A stretch of DNA of 64,000 nt, from the NCBI GenBank assembly GCA_003134505.1, contig PLBK01000015.1, positions 71,276 to 135,275 on the forward strand. Reading direction: 5' to 3'. The notes beneath the pieces were generated by a model. The model saw only the letters and a program-made list of their open reading frames with translations, was not told the DNA's origin and searched no databases. Position numbers and translations under genes: made by a program. Source of the stretch: Actinomycetota bacterium. GTDB lineage: Bacteria; Actinomycetota; Thermoleophilia; Gaiellales; Gaiellaceae. This document shows, piece by piece, positions 15,645 through 25,164 of the stretch. How positions within the stretch are numbered: position 1 is the first letter of the stretch; each line of letters starts with the position of its first letter.

Positions 15645-16313
15645 CTACGGAACCAGGACCTCGACGGCGAAGTCGCGGTTGGCGACGCTGGCAGGGCTCG
15701 TGCTTCCCGTGAGCGTCCAGCAGCGGATGGTGATCGACGACGTGGTCGGCACCGGCGAGGCGTTCAGGCTCGTCGAGGCCCAGTCGTAGTTGTCCGTGTC
15801 GGCGGTGGCGAAGCTGGCGATCTTGTCCTTGCTCGTGGCGCCCGGGTACGAGCCGTTGAAGGTGACGTCGAAGCATCCGACGCCGCACGAGAGCACACTC
15901 GCCCCCGTCGTTCCCTGACCGCCGAAGCTGCGGATGCTCGGCGACGCGCCGACGCCGTTGACGTTCGCGAACGCGACCAGGCTGTTGTTGCCCGCGTCTC
16001 CCTTCGCGCCTGCTGCTCCGGCCGGCCCCTGGGCTCCTGCGGGCCCGGCGGGCCCAGGCGGCCCGGCCGGGATCTGGCCGGCGGCGAAGTCGGCCTTCTG
16101 GAGCGAGCCGTTCTTGACCCTGGAGCCGGTCACGGCGTTGGCCGCGATCTTCGGGTTGGTGACCGCGCCGTTCTTCAGTGCCGCCGTGTTGACGCTGTTC
16201 GGCGGCGCAGTGGCCGCGACCGCGGCATACCCGGTGCCGCCGAGTGCCACGAGGAGCGCAATCGACGCCACGATCAGTGCGGGTGAGGGCCGGAAACGCG
16301 CTAGACCTGCCAT
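15645..16313 (-). CDS. Secreted/anchored protein with short collagen-like GXY segment
   Basis: N-terminal hydrophobic signal (ALIVASIALLVALGGTGYAAV) then GPPGPAGPAGAQGPAGAAGAKGDAG. Confidence 0.7.
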   Translation of the reverse strand: MAGLARFRPSPALIVASIALLVALGGTGYAAVAATAPPNSVNTAALKNGAVTNPKIAANAVTGSRVKNGSLQKADFAAGQIPAGPPGPAGPAGAQGPAGAAGAKGDAGNNSLVAFANVNGVGASPSIRSFGGQGTTGASVLSCGVGCFDVTFNGSYPGATSKDKIASFATADTDNYDWASTSLNASPVPTTSSITIRCWTLTGSTSPASVANRDFAVEVLVP

Positions 16314-16356
16314 GGATCCCCCTTTTCCTTGCGGTTTGGTCTACTCGTCGCGAAGG

Positions 16357-17139
16357 CTACTGACGTGAAGGCTCGATCGCGTCCGGGCGAGCCGCATGGG
16401 AGACGACGGCTCGCTGGCGCTCGTCGAGAACCGGCCGCAGCTCCTCGGCCGCGAGAGCGAAGAGCTCGAGCGCTGCCGTGCAGCTCGCCTCGAAGCTCTC
16501 GCCGCTCGCGTTCAGCGCCGCCCGTTGCGCGTCGGCCCACGGTTCGCCCGACTCCTTCGCGACGAGGTCCCACAGGACGTTCTCGGTGCCGTACAGGAGC
16601 CGCCGGTGGATCGCCATGACCGGCGCAAGTCGGATCGCGAGCACCGATCGCTGGATCGCCGCCGTGATCCGATCGCCGGTCCGGAGGCTCCGCCGGAGCT
16701 TGACGACCTCCTCGGCGTATCCGGTGAGCTGCTCGGCGACCCAACCGTCGCAGGCTGCCTCGACCTCGCTCCAGGACCAGCCGAGCGCCTCGCGCTGGAT
16801 CGCGCCAGCGAGGCCTTCCGGATCGTGGAGCAGCACGGCAGCGCGCCAACCGGGGACGTGCGTGGCGAGATAGCCGGGGTCGTAGAGCCGCCGCCGCTGC
16901 TCCTCCGGGCTCGCCCAGCCGAGCGAGACGAGAAGCCCGTCCTGCTCCTCGAGCCGGTAGTGGGGCCCGTCGCCGACCACGGCCAGGTCGAGGTCCGAAT
17001 CTGCGTCGGCGGTCCCGGTGGCGCGGCTGCCGACGAGCGCCACGGCCCGCGCACCGCGCTTCGCGAGCTCTGCCGCGACTCTCCGGGCGGTCGCTTCCGG
17101 ATCGACCGCCTCGTTCATGCCCTGGCCATACGGTCCCAT
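16357..17139 (-). CDS. Nucleotidyltransferase-domain protein
   Basis: ALVGSRATGTADADSDLDLAVVGD (GS-x-DxD motif). Confidence 0.8.
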   Translation of the reverse strand: MGPYGQGMNEAVDPEATARRVAAELAKRGARAVALVGSRATGTADADSDLDLAVVGDGPHYRLEEQDGLLVSLGWASPEEQRRRLYDPGYLATHVPGWRAAVLLHDPEGLAGAIQREALGWSWSEVEAACDGWVAEQLTGYAEEVVKLRRSLRTGDRITAAIQRSVLAIRLAPVMAIHRRLLYGTENVLWDLVAKESGEPWADAQRAALNASGESFEASCTAALELFALAAEELRPVLDERQRAVVSHAARPDAIEPSRQ

Positions 17140-17175
17140 GCGCCCACCTCGGGAGCGGTGGTGGTAGCGGCGAGG

Positions 17176-17249
17176 TGGGCGATCGTGGATTCGAACCACG
17201 GACCTCCGCCTTATCAGAGCGGCGCTCTAACCGACTGAGCTAATCGCCC
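17176..17249 (-). tRNA. tRNA-Ile (GAT)
   Basis: Minus strand GGGCGATTAGCTCAGTCGGTTAGAGCGCCGCTCTGATAAGGCGGAGGTCCGTGGTTCGAATCCACGATCGCCCA; anticodon loop CTGATAA. Confidence 0.95.
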
Positions 17250-17330
17250 GCGGTCGGGGATTGTAGCCGCCCGCCGCCGCGACCGGCATGACGGGCGCGG
17301 CTCCTCTCCGGCCGGGACGCGAGCCGGGGG

Positions 17331-17349
17331 TCTGGGGGTGTCCCCCAGA
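17331..17349. repeat. Perfect hairpin TCTGGGGG-TGT-CCCCCAGA
   Basis: 8-bp perfect inverted repeat with 3-nt spacer in intergenic DNA. Confidence 0.6.
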
Positions 17350-17402
17350 GCGCAGCGCCGGATCGGCGCCAGCTAGCTAACATCGCCCCGGGGACTCCGG
17401 GC

Positions 17403-17969
17403 ATGCAGGAGATGGTCATCTACGGCGTCAGCTTCGACCTGGTCGGCAAGCAGCCGATCGTTCTCCTCAAGACGGCCGACGGCAACAAGTTCCTGCCGAT
17501 CTGGATCGGCCACCCGGAAGCGGCGGCGATCCTGATGAAGCTGCAGGGCGCGGCCACCCCTCGGCCCCTGACGCACGATCTCTTCTCCGAGACGCTCAGC
17601 CAGCTCGAGGCGCACGTGACCAAGGTCTGTGTGACCGAGCTCCGGGACAACACGTTCTTCGCGACGATCACCATCCTGCAGGACGGTGGCGAGATCGAGG
17701 TCGACTCGCGGCCTTCGGACGCGATCGCGCTCGCCGTCCGGGCCGAGGCCCCGATCTTCGCCGACGACCGGGTGCTCGAGGAGTCCGCGATCGAATTCGA
17801 GGGGGAAGAGGTGAACGAGGAGGAGATCGTCGACGAGTTCCGCAAGTTCCTCGATCAGGTGACGCCCGAGGAGTTCGCGTCCGAGCTAGCGGAGGAGCAG
17901 GCCGAGCCGGACGACGAGGACGACGCCGGCGACGCCGAGCTCGACTCAGAGGAAGAGGAGCACGACTAG
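17403..17969 (+). CDS. Bifunctional nuclease family (DUF151) protein
   Basis: PIVLLKTADGNKFLPIWIGHPEAAAILMKLQG...RPSDAIALAVRAEAPIF. Confidence 0.92.
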   Translation: MQEMVIYGVSFDLVGKQPIVLLKTADGNKFLPIWIGHPEAAAILMKLQGAATPRPLTHDLFSETLSQLEAHVTKVCVTELRDNTFFATITILQDGGEIEVDSRPSDAIALAVRAEAPIFADDRVLEESAIEFEGEEVNEEEIVDEFRKFLDQVTPEEFASELAEEQAEPDDEDDAGDAELDSEEEEHD

Positions 17970-17972
17970 TCG

Positions 17973-18452
17973 CTAGTAGCGGCCCGCGTACTTGACGCTC
18001 ACGTGCTTCCCGCTCTTCGGGACCGTGAGCAACAGGTAGGGAAACGTGATCGTCGGTTCAACGATCTCGCCGAGCGCCGGCGTTCGCTCACGAACGAGGA
18101 CGTCGATGTTCCCGGACTGGGTCACCCTCACGACGTGCAGCGAGTACCCCGTGCTCGAGCGCGGCCCGACAGCGACCAGGATCACCTCGAGCCGTGAGAA
18201 ATCGACTCGGGGAGGCCTCGGGCGCGGCGGTAGGAGTGCGACTTCGAAGAGCTTCCCGAGCTTGGCCTGGTTCTTGACGATGCTGATGGTGGGTCGCGCC
18301 CAGCGTGCGGCTCCGACCTCGCTCGTGATGTCCGCCCAGGCGACCGGCTTTCTGACGAGCTTGCTCCCGGTCTCGAGGAATCCGACGATCGCCCCGACGA
18401 GAAGCAGCAGGGCTGCGGCGCCCGCGACGCGCGCTCTAAGAGTCCCTTTCAA
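17973..18452 (-). CDS. Putative membrane-anchored PrcB-like domain protein
   Basis: N-terminal TM; VILVAVGPRSSTGYSLHVVRVTQSGNIDVLVRERTPALGEIVEPTITFPYLLLTVPK. Confidence 0.6.
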   Translation of the reverse strand: MKGTLRARVAGAAALLLLVGAIVGFLETGSKLVRKPVAWADITSEVGAARWARPTISIVKNQAKLGKLFEVALLPPRPRPPRVDFSRLEVILVAVGPRSSTGYSLHVVRVTQSGNIDVLVRERTPALGEIVEPTITFPYLLLTVPKSGKHVSVKYAGRY

Positions 18453-18460
18453 GATGGACT

Positions 18461-19627
18461 CTAATAGACGTAAACGGTCTCGCCGTAGGGCTCGGAGTTG
18501 TACAGGCGCTCGATCACGAAGTTCGGCACCCGGATGCAGCCGTGTGAGGCCGGGTAGGGCGGCACGGACGGGTTCCCGTGGATCGCATAGCCGCCGGTGA
18601 AGTACATCGGCTTGTAGAGGATCCCGAGCGGGCTCGGGTCGTAGCCCGGGACCTTGCGGTAGATGGAGAAGCGGCCGACGGGCGTGAAGCGGCCCGGAAG
18701 CCCGGCGGTCGACACCGGCGAGATCAGCTTCACCTGGCCGTTGCGGACGACGTAGATGACCTGGTGGGCCTTGTCGACCTCGATGTGCGAGGCGGGCAGG
18801 AGGTAGCGCGGCTTGGGGATGAGTGGATGGTCGAGGTGCGCCCAGAAGGTCGCGTCGACGATGCCGGTGCGGTCGAGGTTCTCCACCTTCTCGAAGGCAT
18901 AGACGCTCTCGAGCACGTTGTAGTCGAACTCCTGGGTGCTGCTCGGCACCTCGTAGCCGAGTGCGCCGAGCCGGTCGAGCAATCCCGCCACCAGGGGGCT
19001 GCGCACGCCGAAGGTGAGGCTCGGCGGCCGCAGCGAGACGGGGAGCGTGCGCGAGACGGCGACGAAGCCCGGGCTGGGCAGGTCCTCGACGACGACCTGG
19101 AAGCTCTCGATCTCCGTGGTCCCCAGCTTGACGGCCGCGTCCGGTCCGAACACCTGCGCGAAGCTCTTGCCGCCCGACCGCTTCACAAGGACTCGTAGCG
19201 TGCCGGCGTAGGAGGGCGTCAGCCGTGCGTTCAGCGACAGCGGGCTGCCGGCGACGCGTGGCCCGACCAGCGTGGTCTCCAGGAACGGGACGATTCGCAC
19301 GGTGACGGGCGGCGACGCGACTCCTGCCGCCTCCGCCTGGAACGGGCCGGGCCGGGCGATCGCGACCTTGAAGCGGAAGCCGCCGCCGGCGCCTGTCGTC
19401 GCCGACGCCACGAAGACCGTGCCGCGAAGCAGGCGGACGTGCACTCCGCCTGCCGCCGGCGCGAGGCGGCCGACGAAATCGATCTCGTGCCCGTAGGTGG
19501 TCGTCCCCGGCCCCGCGAGCGTGAGAGCGGGGGGTGCCGGCGTGGTCGTCGGGGGCGGCGGGTCGTCCGGCCGGGCGGCGGCCGGGAAGGCGAGCACGAC
19601 GACCGTGAGGAGCAGGAAACGACGCAT
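18461..19627 (-). CDS. L,D-transpeptidase (YkuD) with signal peptide
   Basis: C-terminal YAIHGNPSVPPYPASHGCIRVPNFVIERLY catalytic motif; peptidoglycan-binding-like segment. Confidence 0.9.
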   Translation of the reverse strand: MRRFLLLTVVVLAFPAAARPDDPPPPTTTPAPPALTLAGPGTTTYGHEIDFVGRLAPAAGGVHVRLLRGTVFVASATTGAGGGFRFKVAIARPGPFQAEAAGVASPPVTVRIVPFLETTLVGPRVAGSPLSLNARLTPSYAGTLRVLVKRSGGKSFAQVFGPDAAVKLGTTEIESFQVVVEDLPSPGFVAVSRTLPVSLRPPSLTFGVRSPLVAGLLDRLGALGYEVPSSTQEFDYNVLESVYAFEKVENLDRTGIVDATFWAHLDHPLIPKPRYLLPASHIEVDKAHQVIYVVRNGQVKLISPVSTAGLPGRFTPVGRFSIYRKVPGYDPSPLGILYKPMYFTGGYAIHGNPSVPPYPASHGCIRVPNFVIERLYNSEPYGETVYVY

Positions 19628-19649
19628 GGGCGCGCAGGATAAAGGCAGA

Positions 19650-20294
19650 TCAGGTCGTCACGGCGAGCGTGAGCGCGATCGCGTTGAACACGGCGTGCAC
19701 GAGGACGCAGGGATAGAGGCTGTCGGTCCGCGCCCGCAGGTAGGCGAGGGCGGCTCCCAGCGCGACGAGAATCGGGAGCGCTTCGACGAGGCCGTGAGCC
19801 AGGCCGAACAGGATGCCGATCCCGACGATCGCGACGATCCTTCCGTACGGCTCGAGCAGGCTGTAGCCGAGCCCGCGGAAGGTCGCCTCCTCGACGAACG
19901 GCCCGACGATCGCGAGCGCGACGAAGCTGGCCGCGAACGCCGCCGCGTGCGAGGGCTCCCAGCGGGTGGGGGTCAGGCCCTGCTCGCGGTCGGCGTGGAG
20001 CACCGGATTGAGCACCGCCTCGAAGATGAGCACTGCGACGATCACGGCGGCCGCGACTCCGGCCGCTGTGCTCCACGATCGCGGCCGCCGGAGCGCCAGA
20101 AGCCTCCTGACGTCGTCCTTGCCGATCGCCAGCACGATCGCGAGGAAGATCCCGTAGTAGACGACCGACGCGAGCGACGTGCTCCAGTGGTAGACGGCGT
20201 TCCGATCGGTTTTCCCCTGCGTCGCGCGGGTTGTGTACCCGAGGAGGATCTGGGCGCCGACGAGGGTCAGCCAGGCAAGCAGCCGCCCGCTCAC
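19650..20294 (-). CDS. CPBP-family intramembrane glutamic endopeptidase
   Basis: FVEEATFRGLGYSLLEPYGRIVA, FGLAHG, ... VHAVFNAIAL motifs. Confidence 0.85.
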   Translation of the reverse strand: MSGRLLAWLTLVGAQILLGYTTRATQGKTDRNAVYHWSTSLASVVYYGIFLAIVLAIGKDDVRRLLALRRPRSWSTAAGVAAAVIVAVLIFEAVLNPVLHADREQGLTPTRWEPSHAAAFAASFVALAIVGPFVEEATFRGLGYSLLEPYGRIVAIVGIGILFGLAHGLVEALPILVALGAALAYLRARTDSLYPCVLVHAVFNAIALTLAVTT

Positions 20295-20923
20295 GACCAA
20301 CCCTCGAACGCCGTCGCGAGCGGGGCGGGCGCGAACGCCAGCCCGGCGGCACGGGCACCCTCCTCGTCGATCTGCTCGTCGCCGACGTGCAGCGCTCGCT
20401 CCGGCCGGACGCCGAGCTCCCGCAGCGCGAGCTCGAAGATGGCCGGGTCGGGCTTTGACGCTCCGGCTCTCGCCGAGGTGACGACCGTGTCGAAGAGGTC
20501 GAGGAGGTCCGCGCTCTCGAGGTGCTCGGGGAGCGCGCAATCCCAGTTGGCGACGACGCCGAGGCGAAGGCCGCGTGCCCGGAGCGCGGCGACCGCCTCC
20601 ACCGCACCGGCGATCGGCTCGAACACGAGCGAGGCCAGGAAGTCGCCGACGAATCCTCCCGGCTCGAGCGGATCGCCGAGCGCTGCGAGGAAGACCTCGA
20701 CGCAGGCCCGCCTGAGGCCTGCGAGGCTGGCCGGGTCGCGCCCCTCTTGCGACCGCGGCCGGTAGTAGCCGACCTCGGCCCGGAACGCCCGGCCGACCTC
20801 GTCCTCCGACCGCTCGATTCCGCGAGCGGCGAGCGCTCCGCGCAGCGTCGGGACCGGGTCGATCAGGTGGAGCAGCGTTCCGTAGCCGTCGACGGTGACG
20901 GCGTCGAGCTCAGCGAAACGCAT
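20291..20923 (-). CDS. HAD-superfamily hydrolase
   Basis: DAVTVDGYGTLL...GVVANWD...SKPDPAIFELALRELGVRPERALHVGDE. Confidence 0.88.
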   Translation of the reverse strand: MRFAELDAVTVDGYGTLLHLIDPVPTLRGALAARGIERSEDEVGRAFRAEVGYYRPRSQEGRDPASLAGLRRACVEVFLAALGDPLEPGGFVGDFLASLVFEPIAGAVEAVAALRARGLRLGVVANWDCALPEHLESADLLDLFDTVVTSARAGASKPDPAIFELALRELGVRPERALHVGDEQIDEEGARAAGLAFAPAPLATAFEGWS

Positions 20924-21779
20924 CCGGATGCAGCAGGCGGGCGAGCTCGAGGAGACCCTGTCCGATCCCCGCCCCGGGAGCGAGCAGGCCGGCGTCTACG
21001 ATCACGAACCGGCCGGCCCGGACCGCGGCGAGCTTCTTCGTCTTCGGGTTCCGGCGCAGCTTCGCCAGGGTCGTGCCGCTGTCGGACGTGGCCACGTACC
21101 AGCCCGGGTCGAGCCGGGCGAGCGCGCCGGGGTCGAACGGCCCCACCTGCGTCGAGTCCCCGGCCACGTTGCGGGCGTGCGCTTCGCGGAGGAGGTCGCC
21201 GATCAGCGACTGGTCCGAGACGGTGACGAACAGACCGGTGTCCACGAAGACGCTCACGCCACGGGCGCCGGCGAGCCGCGCGTGGACGAGCGCCCGCTTC
21301 TTCTCGATCTCCTGCACGAGCCTGGCCGCGGCGGCCGGCCGGCCGGTGACCAGGCCGAGCTCGGTGATCGTCTGCTCCACGCCCGTGATCGAGTCGTCCG
21401 GGACCACGTACAGCTGCGCGCCGCGCCCGGCCTCCGCCGCCTGGCGGAGGCTCTGGTCGTCGGTGGTCGAGGAGGCGACGACCAGGTCGGGTCTGAGCGC
21501 GCGCAGCGCGGAGATCTCGACGGTGCCGTTCTGGGCGGTCGGCGTTCCGGCGATCTGCCGCCCCGCGCCGAGGTCGACGAGGATCCGCTCGACGCTCGGC
21601 GCGATCACCGCGATCCGCCTCGCCGGCCGCGGCAGGACGAGCGGCTTGCCTCCGCTCGACGACGCCACGGTGACGGGGTAGAGCGACGCGCCGGGGCCGG
21701 TCGGCTCGTTCCGCTCACCGCACGCCGTCAGGACGAGCAGGAGCAGCGCCGCAACGGCGAGGCTCGCTACGCGACCCAT
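20910..21779 (-). CDS. Substrate-binding lipoprotein, BtuF/FecB-like
   Basis: LLLLVLTACGERN lipobox; PARRIAVIAPSVERILVDLGAGRQIAGTP. Confidence 0.85.
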   Translation of the reverse strand: MGRVASLAVAALLLLVLTACGERNEPTGPGASLYPVTVASSSGGKPLVLPRPARRIAVIAPSVERILVDLGAGRQIAGTPTAQNGTVEISALRALRPDLVVASSTTDDQSLRQAAEAGRGAQLYVVPDDSITGVEQTITELGLVTGRPAAAARLVQEIEKKRALVHARLAGARGVSVFVDTGLFVTVSDQSLIGDLLREAHARNVAGDSTQVGPFDPGALARLDPGWYVATSDSGTTLAKLRRNPKTKKLAAVRAGRFVIVDAGLLAPGAGIGQGLLELARLLHPDAFR

Positions 21780-23023
21780 TGCCACAGGGCCCACTGGGAG
21801 ACAGCCACGCCGAGCAGGATCCCGCTCACCGCCAGGATCGCCGTGTGGACGCGCGGGCGGCCACCGACCACGGCCAGCGCGAGGAAGATCGGGAAGAGGG
21901 CGAGCCCGAAGCGCGGCATCGACAGCAGCGGCCACTTGCTGCTCGGGACGCTGAGCGGGATCGCGAGGCTGACGAGGCAGTAGACGCCGTACACCGGTCC
22001 GAAGCGCCGCCAGGCGACCACACTCAGAAAGACGAACAGCACCAGAAAGGCGAGCGCCGACAGGTTGATCGCCGCCGTCCGGATCGGGTCCGAGTCCGCA
22101 AGCGGCACGGCTGTCCAGTAGCGGTGCGTGTGCGACCCGCTCGCGAGCTGCTCGATCCCGGCCCAGCCGGAGCGGAGCCCGTCCCAGATGCCGCCGAGCG
22201 GGCCGGCGTAGGAGAAATGGCGCTGCCAGTTCCCCTGCGAGTGCACGAATGCCCAGCCGTCTCCGGTCCGGGCTGCGAGGTAGATCGGGTAGCCGGCGAA
22301 CAGCCCGGCCGGGATCAGGACGCCGGCGAGGGCGCGTCGCCGGTCCGGGGACCGCCAGGCCAGGAGCAGGAGCGCGGGGAGTAGCGCGAGCCCCGCGATC
22401 CGGGTGAGCAGCGCCAGCCCGGCCACCGTCCAGGCCGGAAGCCAGCGCCCTCGCTCGGCGAGCCAGAATGCCGCCAGCGCCAGCAGCAGGAAGAGCGACT
22501 CGCTGTAGACGGCGATCAGGAACAGCGACATCGGGAACACGGCCAGATAGAGCACGGTGCGCCGAGCCCCGTCCACGCCGAGCCGCTCCTCGGCCACGCG
22601 GTGCAGCAGCAGGAAGGCGCCAAGGGAGGCGACCAGCGAGATCAGCAGCCCGGCGACCACGTAGTGGCCGAAGAAGACGCGACCGAGCCCGGCCACCGTG
22701 GCCGGATAGAGCGGGTAGAAGGCTGCGTCGGCGTGTGAGGCGGAGGCGTAGCCGTGCTCGGCGATGCGCAGGAACCAGACGCTGTCCCAACGCGCCCAGA
22801 CGTCGGTGATCGCGCCGAGGTCGTGCGTCAGCTTCGGATCGTCCCACCTGTCCGCGAGCGGATTGCGGTTCGGCTGGAACGTGAACAGGGCGAACAGCGC
22901 CGCCGCCCAGATCGCGCAGCGGCTCCAGAGCCAGATGCCGAACACGGGCGAGCGCGCCGCGACGGGCGGGGGTGTCTCGACGCCGCTCGCGCGACGCTCC
23001 CGAAGCCGTTGACCTCCGCTCAC
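21767..23023 (-). CDS. PIG-V-like membrane mannosyltransferase
   Basis: WARWDSVWFLRIAEHGYASASHADAAFYPLYPATV; multiple TMs. Confidence 0.85.
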   Translation of the reverse strand: MSGGQRLRERRASGVETPPPVAARSPVFGIWLWSRCAIWAAALFALFTFQPNRNPLADRWDDPKLTHDLGAITDVWARWDSVWFLRIAEHGYASASHADAAFYPLYPATVAGLGRVFFGHYVVAGLLISLVASLGAFLLLHRVAEERLGVDGARRTVLYLAVFPMSLFLIAVYSESLFLLLALAAFWLAERGRWLPAWTVAGLALLTRIAGLALLPALLLLAWRSPDRRRALAGVLIPAGLFAGYPIYLAARTGDGWAFVHSQGNWQRHFSYAGPLGGIWDGLRSGWAGIEQLASGSHTHRYWTAVPLADSDPIRTAAINLSALAFLVLFVFLSVVAWRRFGPVYGVYCLVSLAIPLSVPSSKWPLLSMPRFGLALFPIFLALAVVGGRPRVHTAILAVSGILLGVAVSQWALWQWVA

Positions 23024-23094
23024 GCCGCCCGGATCATAGTTTCGCTGCCGAAGGCTCCTCCCGGCGCCCGTCGTGACGTGCCCATAATCCATCT

Positions 23095-25164
23095 GTGAGC
23101 CCATCCCGCCAGCAGCGCTCAGCGGAGCTGATTGCGCTCCTCGACGGCCGCCGGCGCAGGCGCTCGAGGATCCAGCGTCGCCGGCGTCGCGCCACGCTCG
23201 TCGTCGTCGCGCTCGCGATCTGCGTCCCGCTCGGGCTCGTCGTGGCCGGCTTCACGACCGCCGAGGCCTTTCTCGGCAGCTGCAGCCTCAGCTCGCTGAA
23301 GCCGATCGACATCGGCCAGACCAGCTTCCTGTACGCGGCCGACGGCTCGCTGCTCGGCTCGATCCCGGCCCAGCGCCACCGGCAGCCGGTGCGGCTCCGG
23401 GCCGTCAGCCACTGGATGCAGAGCGCGACGGTGGCCGTGGAGGACAGGCGCTTCTACAGCAACAACGGAGTCGACTACGAGGCCATCGCCCGCGCCTTCT
23501 GGCGCGACGTCACCTCGCGGAAGGTCGTCCAGGGAGGCTCGACGCTGACGCAGCAGCTCGTGCGCAACCTCTACATCGGGAACACCGGGCGCACCTTCAG
23601 CCGCAAGGTGAAGGAGGCATGCCTCGCGATCAAGCTCGGCCAGAAGTGGACGAAGAAGCAGATCCTCGAGGCCTGGCTGAACAACGTGTACTTCGGCTCC
23701 AGCGCCTACGGGATCGAGGCCGCCTCCGAGGTCTACTTCTCCAAGCACGCCAGCGAGCTGAGCCTGAAGGAGGCCGCGCTCCTCGCCGGTCTCCCGCAGG
23801 CGCCCTCGAGCTACGACCCGTTCGTCGACCCCAAGGCGGCGATCGAGCGTCGTGACGAGGTCCTGCGCTCGATGCTCGAGACGGGGGCGATCAACGACTA
23901 CCAGTACCGGACGGTCATCAAGGACCGAAGCCCGCACCTGCGGCCGGGGAAGCTCTATTCGACGATCCGCGAGCCGTACTTCTTCAACTACGTGATCGAC
24001 GAGCTCGTCGCGGCCTACGGGGCGAACACGGTTCGCGAAGGCGGGCTGCAGGTCTACACGACGATCGATCCGCGCCTGCAGCGCGCGGCCGAGCACGCGA
24101 TCACCGACACGCTGAACCTGAAGACCGACCCGGCCTCGGCGCTCGTCGCCATCGACCCGCGGACGGGGGCGATCCGGGCCATGAACGCGGTCACGCCGGG
24201 CCAGGCCGGGAACCAGTTCAACCTCGCGGTACAGGCCCGCCGGCAGCCGGGCTCGACCTTCAAGGCCTTCGTGCTCACGGCGGCGGTCGCGCAGGGGATC
24301 AACCCGGCGTCGAGCTACTACGTCTCAGCGCCGTTCGAGTACCAGCCGAACCCCTCCGTGCCGGCCTGGAACGTCACGACGTACGACCACACCTACGTTG
24401 GCTGGATCTCGGTCGAGCAGGCGACGCTGCGCTCCGACAACACGGTGTACGCCCAGCTGACCCTCGACGTGGGCCCGGCGAACGTGGCCGCGATGGCGCA
24501 CAAGCTCGGAGTCCAGTCGCCGCTGGCCCCGGTGCCGTCGATCGGCCTCGGGACGCTGGGCGTCTCGCCGCTCGAGATGGCGTCCGCGTACGCGACCCTG
24601 TCCGCGGGAGGCATCTACTCGCGCCCGATGGCGATCACGAAGGTGGTCCTCCCGAACGGCAAGACGGACGGTGACGCGGGCTGGGGCAAGCCGGCGCGCA
24701 AGCGGGTCATCCCGGAAGGCGTCGCCTACGTCGTCACGAAGATCCTGGAGGAGAACGTGCTCTACGGGACGGGCACCGCCGCGTACTTCGGCCGCCCGGC
24801 GGCCGGCAAGACCGGCACGACGGACAACCACGCCGACGCCTGGTTCGTCGGGTACACGCCGACGCTGGACGCGGCCGTCTGGGTCGGCTACCCGCAGGGC
24901 GAGGTCCCGATGACGGACGTGCACGGGATCGCGGTCGCCGGCGGGACCTTCCCGGCGCAGATCTGGCACAAGTTCATGCAGCCGGCGCTCGGGTCGCTTC
25001 CGCCGCAGGATTGGCCCACCCCGAAGGTCCTGCCGACCTGGAAGCCGTTCCAGCGCGGAAAGTACGCGCTCAGCTACGTGCCGTCCTACCTGCAGCCGAC
25101 GACGACGACGACGACGACCGATACGGCGCCGCCGCCTCCGGGCCCGCCGGGGGGGCTGCACTGA
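23095..25164 (+). CDS. Class A penicillin-binding protein (transglycosylase/transpeptidase)
   Basis: VEDRRFYSNNGVDYEAIARAFW, GGSTLTQQLVRNLY, RRQPGSTFKAFV, AGKTGTTDNHADAWFVGYTP. Confidence 0.96.
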   Translation: MSPSRQQRSAELIALLDGRRRRRSRIQRRRRRATLVVVALAICVPLGLVVAGFTTAEAFLGSCSLSSLKPIDIGQTSFLYAADGSLLGSIPAQRHRQPVRLRAVSHWMQSATVAVEDRRFYSNNGVDYEAIARAFWRDVTSRKVVQGGSTLTQQLVRNLYIGNTGRTFSRKVKEACLAIKLGQKWTKKQILEAWLNNVYFGSSAYGIEAASEVYFSKHASELSLKEAALLAGLPQAPSSYDPFVDPKAAIERRDEVLRSMLETGAINDYQYRTVIKDRSPHLRPGKLYSTIREPYFFNYVIDELVAAYGANTVREGGLQVYTTIDPRLQRAAEHAITDTLNLKTDPASALVAIDPRTGAIRAMNAVTPGQAGNQFNLAVQARRQPGSTFKAFVLTAAVAQGINPASSYYVSAPFEYQPNPSVPAWNVTTYDHTYVGWISVEQATLRSDNTVYAQLTLDVGPANVAAMAHKLGVQSPLAPVPSIGLGTLGVSPLEMASAYATLSAGGIYSRPMAITKVVLPNGKTDGDAGWGKPARKRVIPEGVAYVVTKILEENVLYGTGTAAYFGRPAAGKTGTTDNHADAWFVGYTPTLDAAVWVGYPQGEVPMTDVHGIAVAGGTFPAQIWHKFMQPALGSLPPQDWPTPKVLPTWKPFQRGKYALSYVPSYLQPTTTTTTTDTAPPPPGPPGGLH

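Noticed and set aside
25099-25122. ACG microsatellite in PBP gene as a frameshift/phase-variation tract
   Set aside because: The unit is a trinucleotide, so slippage changes length without frameshifting.
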